Source: an uncultured Eubacterium sp.
Lineage (GTDB): Bacteria; Bacillota; Clostridia; Lachnospirales; Lachnospiraceae
Reading direction: 5' to 3'
DNA length: 64,000 nucleotides
Assembly (NCBI GenBank): GCA_945939115.1
Contig: CAMEVC010000005.1
Coordinates: forward strand, 1 to 64,000
Shown here: piece after piece, positions 56,823 through 64,000 of the stretch
Position numbering within the stretch: the first letter of the stretch is position 1
How the letters are laid out: each line of letters begins with the position of its first letter
Notes under the pieces: generated by a model
The model's database searches: none
Told to the model about the DNA's origin: nothing
The model's input: the letters and a program-made list of their open reading frames with translations, nothing else
Position numbers and translations under genes: made by a program

Positions 56823-56855
56823 AGTATATATGACAATCCTTGCAAAATTTGTCAA
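56823..56855 (-). promoter_or_regulatory. spoIIG-type promoter with wide spacer
   Basis: TTGACA (56850-56855) and TATACT (56823-56828) are 21 nt apart on the minus strand. The B. subtilis spoIIG promoter has a similarly overlong spacer and is activated by Spo0A bound at the -35; the 3' half of a 0A-like box (TTTGTCAAA on the plus strand) overlaps this -35. Confidence 0.55.
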
Positions 56856-56883
56856 AAAGAGAAATGCATCACGAAAAACATAA

Positions 56884-56917
56884 CAAAAAAACGTCATCCG
56901 GAAATCCAGATGACGTC
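56884..56917 (-). terminator. terminator after ftsZ
   Basis: 8-bp stem ACGTCATC (56891-56898) / GATGACGT (56909-56916), then TTTTTTTGTTA on the minus strand. It separates ftsZ from spoIIGA-sigE, so the sporulation pair has its own promoter. Confidence 0.88.
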
Positions 56918-56936
56918 TGTATGCACTCATTATTAA

Positions 56937-58112
56937 TTACTTCTTATTCTTCTGTAAAAATGTAGGAATAGTAATTCCTCTGTCCTTAACCTGTGGTGTT
57001 ACAGGTGCCGGCTGCTTAAGCCCCGGAAGAGGAGCGTCTGCTGCTGATGCAGATGTTCTTGCTGTCTGCGGCTGTGAGTATGTATACTGTGGCTTAACAT
57101 TGACAGTTGGTCTGGCTCCATGTGCCATACCTGCAAATCCTGCCATAGCCTTGTTAACATTGCCATCCTCAAGACCTGTAGCAATAACTGTTATTGTTGC
57201 CTGGTCTGTAACATTCTCATCATACATGGCACCGAAGATAATGTTGGCATTGTCTCCTGCCAGCTCCTGAACATAGCTTGCTGCCTCATTAGCCTCCATA
57301 AGGCTTATATCACCTGATATATTAATAATAACATGTGATGCTCCCTCGATTGTTGTCTCAAGAAGAGGACTTGATACAGCCTGTTTAACAGCTTCAATAG
57401 CCTTATCATCACCTGTTGCAGTACCAATACCAATGTGGGCAACACCCTTGTCCACCATTACAGTCTTAACATCAGCAAAATCAAGATTAATAAGACCTGG
57501 TACATTAATAAGGTCTGTTATTCCCTGAACGGCCTGCTGTAATACCTCATCAGCCTTCTTTAAGGCATCCGGCATAGTTGTTCTTCTGTCTACTATCTCT
57601 AAAAGCTTATCATTAGGAATTACAATAAGTGTATCAACATTCTCCTTAAGCTTTTCAATACCTGATTCAGCGTTAATCATTCTTGTTCTTGCTTCAAACT
57701 TGAAAGGCTTGGTTACAACGCCTACTGTAAGAATTCCTAGGTCCTTGGATATCTTAGCAACTACCGGGGCAGCACCTGTTCCTGTTCCGCCACCCATACC
57801 ACAGGTAACGAACACCATATCAGCCCCCTTGATTGCCTGTGTAAGCTCGTCCACATTCTCCTCTGCAGCCTTCTCACCAATCTCAGGCTGTGCTCCCGCA
57901 CCGAGACCCTTTGTAAGCTTCTCTCCTATCTGAATAGCAGTCGGAGCCTTGCACAGTGTAAGTGCCTGGCTATCAGTATTGATTCCAATAAACTCTACTC
58001 CACTAATATTCTCATCTATCATTCTATTAACTGCATTATTACCAGCTCCACCTACACCAACAACAATAATCTTTGCTGATGACTCTGAATCGTTATTCAT
58101 TATTTCTAACAA
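56937..58112 (-). CDS. ftsZ: cell division protein FtsZ
   Basis: 391 residues, tubulin-like GTPase. [17 protein letters not shown], tubulin signature [10 protein letters not shown], and the T7-loop [16 protein letters not shown]; the C-terminal FtsA/SepF-binding peptide is [14 protein letters not shown]. It forms the Z ring. The TTG at 58110-58112 gives the usual MLE N-terminus and has AAGGAGG 8 nt upstream; ATG 58098-58100 is too far from it. Confidence 0.97.
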   Translation of the reverse strand: MLEIMNNDSESSAKIIVVGVGGAGNNAVNRMIDENISGVEFIGINTDSQALTLCKAPTAIQIGEKLTKGLGAGAQPEIGEKAAEENVDELTQAIKGADMVFVTCGMGGGTGTGAAPVVAKISKDLGILTVGVVTKPFKFEARTRMINAESGIEKLKENVDTLIVIPNDKLLEIVDRRTTMPDALKKADEVLQQAVQGITDLINVPGLINLDFADVKTVMVDKGVAHIGIGTATGDDKAIEAVKQAVSSPLLETTIEGASHVIINISGDISLMEANEAASYVQELAGDNANIIFGAMYDENVTDQATITVIATGLEDGNVNKAMAGFAGMAHGARPTVNVKPQYTYSQPQTARTSASAADAPLPGLKQPAPVTPQVKDRGITIPTFLQKNKK

Positions 58113-58154
58113 GGTTGCTGCCTCCTTCAAATATCTTAAATTAAACTACATAAT

Positions 58155-58183
58155 ATATTATAATTTTTCACTAAAAATATCAA
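58155..58183 (-). promoter_or_regulatory. candidate ftsZ promoter
   Basis: TTGATA (58178-58183), 17-nt spacer, TAATAT (58155-58160), on the minus strand, overlapping the 3' untranslated region of ftsQ. Confidence 0.5.
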
Positions 58184-58191
58184 CAGTTTTT

Positions 58192-58944
58192 TTACTTTTC
58201 GCGTTTAAAAATTATTGAACTTTCATCCCCGTTATAATTATCCAGATAAAGAGTTCCTTTAAGACTTCCAAATTTAGCTGAAAGCTGCTTAAGTTCAAAC
58301 AGGCGGTCCGTAAAATCTTTGCTGCTTCCAAGGCTCACTTTGACATCTCCCATATAGAGCATAATATTATAAGATGAATCAAAATACACCTTATCGACCT
58401 GAATATCGTATTTGTCGAAGCTCTGTGTAAGCTCAAGTATTGTATTGTACACATCCGGATTGCCAGTATCCAGCTTTGAATTAAGGACTATGGAATCGAA
58501 TTTAAGTCCGTCAATCTCCGGTACATTCTCGTATTCTTCAGTAGAACTCTCAACTACAATTCCATCCTTGTCAAAATACATATTGCAACCCATATACCTG
58601 ACACACCCTACAATAGCCTTCTCATATACAGTTACATAAAGCCTGTCCGGCCACTCCGTCTCCACATCATATTTCTGGATAAATGGAATCTTAGTATCTT
58701 CATCTCCAAACAACTTATAAAAAAGAACATTTACATAATTCCCGCCAAAAATTTTCTGTCTCAGTTCTTCGTCGGAATAGTGCGTGCATCCAATGAACTC
58801 TATAGATTTTGCTTCAAATATATTGTATGCCGCAGCGAACAATCCCCCGGATACTACAGCGATAACCGCAAATATACACACTGCCCGCCGAAATCTTTTA
58901 GTGTGTTTCTTCTTTCGGATTATATTATCATTCTTCTTACTCAT
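58192..58944 (-). CDS. ftsQ: cell division protein FtsQ/DivIB
   Basis: 250 residues: basic cytoplasmic N-terminus (KKKHTKRFRR), one transmembrane helix (about 20-42), a POTRA domain starting AKSIEFIGCTHYSDEELRQKI, and a beta domain. Family protein of the divisome linking FtsL and FtsB. Its ATG overlaps the ftsW stop by one base (TAATG). Confidence 0.88.
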   Translation of the reverse strand: MSKKNDNIIRKKKHTKRFRRAVCIFAVIAVVSGGLFAAAYNIFEAKSIEFIGCTHYSDEELRQKIFGGNYVNVLFYKLFGDEDTKIPFIQKYDVETEWPDRLYVTVYEKAIVGCVRYMGCNMYFDKDGIVVESSTEEYENVPEIDGLKFDSIVLNSKLDTGNPDVYNTILELTQSFDKYDIQVDKVYFDSSYNIMLYMGDVKVSLGSSKDFTDRLFELKQLSAKFGSLKGTLYLDNYNGDESSIIFKREK

Positions 58945-60113
58945 TATCTTTCCAACTTAATCTGACTACTTATATTAAAGACAATTCCAAGTTCTGCCAG
59001 CAGCAATACCGCTGAAGAACCACCATAGCTTATGAATGGCAGTGAAACACCGGTATTCGGAATTGTGTTAGTTACTACCGCAATATTAAGTATTACCTGA
59101 ATTGCTATATGTGCAAATACACCTGTTGCCAGCATCGAGCCAAACAAATCCGGTGCATTCTGGGCTATATGATTAATTCTCCACAGCATAACCACAAAAA
59201 GTGCTATAAGGCAGAATGCGCCAAAAAGTCCCAGTTCCTCACATATAACAGAAAATATCATATCATTCTGTGACTCTGGAATATACCCTAGTTTCTGAAG
59301 ACTCTTTCCAAGCCCCTTTCCAAAAAGTCCCCCTGAACCTATGGCATATAGTGCCTGAACCGTCTGATATCCCTTATCATCTATATATTTCTCCGGATTA
59401 AGCCACACAAGAATACGGTTAAGTCTGAATTTACCTGTAAGATTTCCTGTTGCAGCCATCTTCTTAATCCATGATAAGAATACCGCAAAAGCCGCTCCGA
59501 ATACTCCCACAAGCACCACATATATCTTGTAGCTTGGGTATGCAACAAATGTCATAACTACTGAAATAAGCATAACAATAAGTGCACTACTCAGATTAGA
59601 TGACAAAGCATAGACAGCTATTGCCGGAATAACACCTGTAATAACGCATATAACAATCACCGTCTTAAAGTTCTTTATATTCTGACCTGCCCGTACCACA
59701 AGCAGTGCCGTGAGGGCTATTGTTCCAATCTTGACAACCTCTGCGGGCTGAAACTGTCCTAATCCCGGAAGTCTTATCCATCTTGTGGCTCCATTACGGG
59801 TTATTCCCAAAGGTGTCTTTAACAATAACATACTGAAAAGCCCTGCAATATATATAACCAATGCCAGCTTCTTCAGATAATGATAGTCAAAAAACTTTGT
59901 TTCAAACACCATTATAACAAATCCGATTATTGTAAAAATAAGCTGCCGCCTGAAATAAAACTCAGGGTCACCCTCCTCAATCTGCGCTGTGTAGGAGCTT
60001 GTGCTGTATATCATTGTAAGACCGAATCCAACAACAAACACAAGCACAAACAGCAGACTATAATCAAAATAAAACCCGTATTTCTTTCTGTTATTTCTAT
60101 TCCTGCTAGGCAT
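58944..60113 (-). CDS. ftsW: SEDS peptidoglycan polymerase FtsW
   Basis: 389 residues with ten transmembrane helices. RWIRLPGLGQFQPAEVVKI, and GLGKSLQKLGYIPESQNDMIFSV and GVSLPFISYGGSS are SEDS signatures. Polymerises glycan strands at the septum with its PBP partner. Sits between murD and ftsQ, so FtsW rather than RodA. Confidence 0.94.
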   Translation of the reverse strand: MPSRNRNNRKKYGFYFDYSLLFVLVFVVGFGLTMIYSTSSYTAQIEEGDPEFYFRRQLIFTIIGFVIMVFETKFFDYHYLKKLALVIYIAGLFSMLLLKTPLGITRNGATRWIRLPGLGQFQPAEVVKIGTIALTALLVVRAGQNIKNFKTVIVICVITGVIPAIAVYALSSNLSSALIVMLISVVMTFVAYPSYKIYVVLVGVFGAAFAVFLSWIKKMAATGNLTGKFRLNRILVWLNPEKYIDDKGYQTVQALYAIGSGGLFGKGLGKSLQKLGYIPESQNDMIFSVICEELGLFGAFCLIALFVVMLWRINHIAQNAPDLFGSMLATGVFAHIAIQVILNIAVVTNTIPNTGVSLPFISYGGSSAVLLLAELGIVFNISSQIKLER

Positions 60114-60127
60114 AAAACACCGCCTTT

Positions 60128-61480
60128 TTATAAATTATTGACCAGCTCTTTAAATATTCTTCCTCTCTGTTCATAGTTGTCAAACATTCCCCAGCTTGCA
60201 CATGCAGGCGAGAGCAATACCGCATCTCCACTTTCTGCATTCTCCGCACATATTTTCACAACCTCTTCCATAGAATCAGCATATTTAACATTATCAAACC
60301 CATATTTCTTGCAGGTATCAGCAATTTTAGCACTTGTCTGTCCGATAAGCACCAGCATCTTAACCTTATCTCCAAAGGCTTTGACATACATGTCAAACTC
60401 AGAACCCTTGTCATATCCGCCGCCTATAAGTATAGTCGGTTTCACCATTGCCTCAATTGCTTTGACAGCTGCCTCAGGGTTAGTTCCCTTTGAGTCATTA
60501 TAATAATCCACTCCGTTTTTGGTTGCAACATACTCAATTCTATGCTCAACAGCTTTGAACTTCTTAACCTGCTCTATAATAATATCATCAGGTATTCCTG
60601 CCGCCTTAGTCATCGCTATTGCAGCGCATACATTTTCATAATTATGCTTTCCCAAAAGGTTCATGTCGTGGACATTAAGCATAGGATAATCCTTTACCCC
60701 ATCTGTGTACATAATCATCTCACCGTCAACATATGCTCCGACTGAAGGTTTCCTCTCACTTGAAAACCACACCACATCAGCCTTACAGTCAGGTGCAAAT
60801 TCAGCAAGATATTTATCTTCAAGGTTGAGTACACAGGTGTCCGCCTTGGTCTGGTTCTCACTAATCCGCTCCTTAGTCCATGCATAACATTCCATTGTAT
60901 GATGTCTGTTAAGATGGTCAGGCGTTATATTAAGTATGGCAGAAACTACCGGGTGAAACTCATGGACTGTCTCTAACTGGAAACTGCTTATCTCAGCAAC
61001 CGTGTAAGAATCCTCGCTGGTTTTAAGAACCTCGCCTGTATATGAGTTTCCAATATTTCCCACAACAAATGTTTTCTCATTATATGCAGAAACTATCTGA
61101 CCCACAAGGGCTGTTGTTGTTGTCTTACCATTAGTTCCTGTTATTGCAATAATCCTTCCCTTATCATAATTATAGGCAAGTTCTATCTCTCCCCACACAG
61201 GGATTCCCGCATCTTTAAATGTGACAACTATCGGGCTGTCTATCGGTACGCCCGGACTTATTACTAGAAGGTCTATTCTGTCAAGAAGTTTATTATCAAA
61301 CTCTCCGATAATAATCTGCGCCTTGTTATCTCCCAGCTTTTCTTCTACTTTCTCTCTGTCAAGCTTGTCGTTTCCATCGTACAGAATACAATCTGCGCCA
61401 ACTTTATTCAAAAGACTGACAGCTCCGATTCCACTGATTCCTGTCCCCACAACCATAACTGTCTTGTTCTTTAAATCCAT
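60128..61480 (-). CDS. murD: UDP-N-acetylmuramoylalanine-D-glutamate ligase
   Basis: 450 residues. Rossmann-like N-terminus VMVVGTGISGIGAVSLL, ATP loop IAITGTNGKTTTTALVGQ, central ILNITPDHLNRHHTME and the C-terminal LLSPACASWGMFDNYEQRG. Adds D-glutamate to the stem peptide in the cytoplasm. Next to ftsW. Confidence 0.97.
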   Translation of the reverse strand: MDLKNKTVMVVGTGISGIGAVSLLNKVGADCILYDGNDKLDREKVEEKLGDNKAQIIIGEFDNKLLDRIDLLVISPGVPIDSPIVVTFKDAGIPVWGEIELAYNYDKGRIIAITGTNGKTTTTALVGQIVSAYNEKTFVVGNIGNSYTGEVLKTSEDSYTVAEISSFQLETVHEFHPVVSAILNITPDHLNRHHTMECYAWTKERISENQTKADTCVLNLEDKYLAEFAPDCKADVVWFSSERKPSVGAYVDGEMIMYTDGVKDYPMLNVHDMNLLGKHNYENVCAAIAMTKAAGIPDDIIIEQVKKFKAVEHRIEYVATKNGVDYYNDSKGTNPEAAVKAIEAMVKPTILIGGGYDKGSEFDMYVKAFGDKVKMLVLIGQTSAKIADTCKKYGFDNVKYADSMEEVVKICAENAESGDAVLLSPACASWGMFDNYEQRGRIFKELVNNL

Positions 61481-61536
61481 CGTTGTCTACTTCCTTTCAA
61501 ACATTATGTATACAAAATATATTACTATTAATTGCC

Positions 61537-63294
61537 CTATTTTTCAAGCTGTTCTGTCTGCTCAATACCAAGATAAGGCAATATATTTTCATATAGAGTT
61601 TTTATGACAGGCGCCGCAATAGTTCCGCCATAATATACACCCGTCGGCTCGTCAATCAGACACATTGCAATAACCTGCGGATTATCAGCAGGCGCAAATC
61701 CAATAAAAGAAGATATATATTTCCCTGAGCCTCTGGGCAGTTTCTGTGAAGTTGCTGTCTTTCCTCCTATAGAGTAGCCTTCAATGTAGGCTTTTGTTCC
61801 TCCGCCCTCAGATACTACCCCTTCCAGAATAGTCTTCATCTTCTCACTTGTATCCAGCTCAATGGCAGCCTCTGTGGAAGAATATGCAAATTCATTGACT
61901 ACCGAACCGTCAGATGTACTTGTGTACATGCCAAAATGTGGTGTCACAAGCTTTCCTCCATTAATTATCGCCGAAGTTGCTCTCAACATCTGAACCGGCG
62001 TAATCTGAAATGACTGTCCGAAGGACATAGTCGCAAGTTCAACTGCACCAACATTTTCTTTTTTATGAATTATTGTGCCAGCCTCACCAGACAGGTCAAT
62101 GCCGGTTTTTGACAAAAGCCCAAGCTTTCCCATATACAGGTACATATTGTCAACTCCCACGCGTCTTCCCCACTCAACAAACGCCGGATTACATGAATTA
62201 TATACCGTATGAGTAAAATCCTGCGTTCCATGTCCTGTTGTTTTATGACATCTTATTCTCCTGTCGGACACAACAGTCGCGCCCTGACATGTAAATGTAT
62301 CATCAAGACTCACAACCTTTGTCTCCAATGCCGCAGTAGCAGTAACCATTTTAAATATTGACCCAGGCTCATAGGTATCGTTAATGCAGAAATTACGCCA
62401 CATATTATTCAGAAGGTCCATCTTATCCCTGCCGGCTTCCTCCTCGTCAGGCTCATAATTCAGCTCATAGGGATTATTAAGGTCGTATTCCGGTATATTT
62501 ACCATGGCTAGAATCTCGCCATTATCCGGTTTCATTACAATTATACATACTTGCTTTGCCTCTTTTTTTATCATTGTCTCCCATGCCAGCTGCGTTGCAT
62601 ACTTCTGGATATTGACATCTATAGTTGTGTACAAGTCCTGACCATCCACAGGAAGTATCCTGTCCTCACGGCTACCCTCTATCTCAATACCGCCCGCATC
62701 AGAAAGAGTAAGAATCTGTCCGTTCTCTCCTGCAAGATAAGTGTCATACTTTGCTTCTAAGCCAAGAATACCCTGATTATCTGCACCCGTAAAACCAAGC
62801 ACCCTGGAAGCAAGCTCACTGTATGGATACACCCTTTTATAATCCTCATCAACCTTTACACCTGAAAGCTCATATTCTCTTATGGCATCTCCTGTCTCTT
62901 TGTCAACATTTGTCTTAATATATTCCATGGATGAGACTTTCTTTACTTTCTTTGCAACCTCCTCCACATCCATATCAAGCTCTCCCGCGAGAACCTTAAT
63001 GACTTTATCCTCATCTTCTATCTGGCTGTGAATTACAGACACGGTACACACAACCTCATTAGCCGCCAGAATCTCACCATTTCTGTCAAGAATACGGCCT
63101 CTCTTCGCCTTGATTCTCCGCTCACGCTGATGCAGCTCCTCCGCCTTCTGTGTGTAATATTCCGATTTCAGTGTCATAAGAACACCCAGCCTTGCAAATT
63201 CCAGAACTGCTGCCAAAGTCACTGCAAGAATCATGAAAACAAGTTTTTTTCTGTGACTTGTTCTAATCCATCCAAACTTTCCTGCATCCTTCAT
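61537..63294 (-). CDS. class B penicillin-binding protein, SpoVD/FtsI-like, with KTA motif
   Basis: 585 residues: short cytoplasmic N-terminus, transmembrane helix (about 18-40), a PBP dimerisation domain with RGRILDRNGEILA, then the transpeptidase domain. Nucleophile S312 in GSIFK, SxN at S367-C368-N369, but the third motif reads K512-T513-A514 instead of KTG. The C-terminus lacks PASTA repeats. It crosslinks septal or cortex peptidoglycan if active. ATG at 63292-63294; a TTG one codon earlier is equally spaced from the GCGGGG ribosome site. Next to a second, normal PBP. Confidence 0.9.
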   Translation of the reverse strand: MKDAGKFGWIRTSHRKKLVFMILAVTLAAVLEFARLGVLMTLKSEYYTQKAEELHQRERRIKAKRGRILDRNGEILAANEVVCTVSVIHSQIEDEDKVIKVLAGELDMDVEEVAKKVKKVSSMEYIKTNVDKETGDAIREYELSGVKVDEDYKRVYPYSELASRVLGFTGADNQGILGLEAKYDTYLAGENGQILTLSDAGGIEIEGSREDRILPVDGQDLYTTIDVNIQKYATQLAWETMIKKEAKQVCIIVMKPDNGEILAMVNIPEYDLNNPYELNYEPDEEEAGRDKMDLLNNMWRNFCINDTYEPGSIFKMVTATAALETKVVSLDDTFTCQGATVVSDRRIRCHKTTGHGTQDFTHTVYNSCNPAFVEWGRRVGVDNMYLYMGKLGLLSKTGIDLSGEAGTIIHKKENVGAVELATMSFGQSFQITPVQMLRATSAIINGGKLVTPHFGMYTSTSDGSVVNEFAYSSTEAAIELDTSEKMKTILEGVVSEGGGTKAYIEGYSIGGKTATSQKLPRGSGKYISSFIGFAPADNPQVIAMCLIDEPTGVYYGGTIAAPVIKTLYENILPYLGIEQTEQLEK

Positions 63295-63299
63295 CAATA

Positions 63300-63351
63300 A
63301 ATAACCCCGCTTTAGTCTTCTACATTTTATGAGAACCAAAGCAGGGTTATT
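63300..63351 (-). promoter_or_regulatory. hairpin covering the ribosome binding site of the SpoVD-like gene
   Basis: AATAACCCCGCTTT (63300-63313) pairs with AAAGCAGGGTTATT (63338-63351), 13 of 14 positions. The GCGGGG of the downstream gene lies in the stem. There is no U-tract, so it is not a normal terminator. Confidence 0.6.
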
Positions 63352-63373
63352 CTACTTATTATTACATAAAAAT

Positions 63374-64000
63374 TTAATTGTTAGCTGTTGCTTTCTTATC
63401 TGTCGAAGTATTGTCAGATGTAACAGCCGATGATGCCGGAATTCCGTCCACACCTGACTCTTCAGGTGCGGTACCAGGGTCCACATAAGGCTCATCTGTG
63501 TCCTTATACACATTCATATAAGGCAGAAGCTCCGTACATATTTCTTTTGCAAGCAAAAGTGCATCTGATGTACTTCCGGATGTTCCGGTAGTTCCATCCG
63601 GCTCATCAAGTACAATATATATTGCGAATTTAGGATCATCCGCCGGAGCGTGCCCAATAAATGAAATAACCCACTTAAGGTCATCTCTTGGAATCTTCTG
63701 TGCAGTACCAGTCTTTCCTGCAATAGAATATCCATCTATATATGCTTTATGTGCAGTTCCTTCTTTTACTGTATTTTCTAGATATGTCCTCAAATACTTA
63801 GAAGTAGAAGGGGTTACTGTCTGTCTGACTAATACCGGTGAGTTTTCCTTCACAACCTCGCCGTTTGCCGATTCAATTCTTTTGACAATATGTGGCTGAT
63901 AATACTTGCCATCGTTAATAAGGGAGCAGTATGCAGAAATCATCTGAACCATATTAACATTTATATTCTGTCCGAATGAGTTGGTAGCAGCATCTATTGT
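63374..64000 (-). CDS. class B penicillin-binding protein (FtsI/PBP2-like), partial
   Basis: Runs off the right edge, so the N-terminus is missing; at least 208 residues are visible. Contains the end of a transpeptidase domain: NSFGQNINVNMVQM, the third motif AGKTGTAQK (intact, unlike its neighbour), and FIGHAPADDPKFAIYIVLDEPD. The C-terminus is a Thr/Ser/Asp-rich tail. Upstream partner of the SpoVD-like gene in the division cluster. Confidence 0.92.
   Translation of the reverse strand, partial: TIDAATNSFGQNINVNMVQMISAYCSLINDGKYYQPHIVKRIESANGEVVKENSPVLVRQTVTPSTSKYLRTYLENTVKEGTAHKAYIDGYSIAGKTGTAQKIPRDDLKWVISFIGHAPADDPKFAIYIVLDEPDGTTGTSGSTSDALLLAKEICTELLPYMNVYKDTDEPYVDPGTAPEESGVDGIPASSAVTSDNTSTDKKATANN

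Overview
The window is chromosomal DNA of a low-GC anaerobic Firmicute, most likely a Lachnospiraceae (Clostridium cluster XIVa) species of the Lachnospira/Eubacterium eligens/Roseburia kind. The evidence is the gene content: pyruvate:ferredoxin oxidoreductase, Rpn-family putative transposase, the IreB-RuvX-DUF1292 cluster, sporulation sigma factors and GerA/SpoVAF-type protein, and AT-rich spacers with strong U-tract terminators. The genus is an inference. About fifty genes are present and nearly all lie on the minus strand; only the dnaK paralogue and an AraC regulator are on the plus strand. I see no tRNA, rRNA, CRISPR array, prophage or integrated plasmid.

Layout (read on the minus strand from high to low coordinates). 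64000-51334: division and cell-wall cluster (two class B PBPs, murD, ftsW, ftsQ, ftsZ), spoIIGA-sigE, a degenerate amidase, lepA and hemW. mraY and murG are missing from their usual places. 51285-44663: AraC regulator (+), ammonium transporter fused to P-II with a terminator-like hairpin in its leader, and nifJ. 44494-36638: a small membrane protein, an ABC exporter, and hemB-hemL-hemA-hemC-hemD, which carries glutamyl-tRNA to uroporphyrinogen III and no further. 36495-32692: cysK, a roughly 240-bp palindromic element, an orphan spoVAF and an EamA transporter, converging on a lone dnaK paralogue. 30736-28091: aroC-tgt-yajC. 27941-23420: leuB-ilvD-ilvB. 23316-21068: serC-serA, followed after a terminator by DUF1015, an esterase-like hydrolase, an unusual GlgB and an MscS channel (20904-15425). 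15205-13767: VTC-type polyphosphate polymerase with DUF4956. 13614-7408: ireB-ruvX-DUF1292-rnj-ylbF-mltG-like-trmR-U32 peptidase-sigK, a Firmicute housekeeping block of RNA processing and tRNA wobble modification. 7400-7100: GC-rich repeat arrays. 7095-1043: Xaa-Pro aminopeptidase, an unknown anchored protein, pilB and pilT. 806-1: a partial Rpn-type nuclease gene with a damaged start.

Most of the window is ordinary core metabolism. I do not see a convincing new multi-gene system. The unusual items are local: two repeat elements (7115-7396 and 35309-35551), enzymes with altered active sites (amidase, GlgB, SpoVD-like PBP), a sigK start buried in a terminator, a leader terminator in front of amt-glnK, the reduced MltG-like protein, and DUF1015 as a candidate for the missing phosphoserine step.
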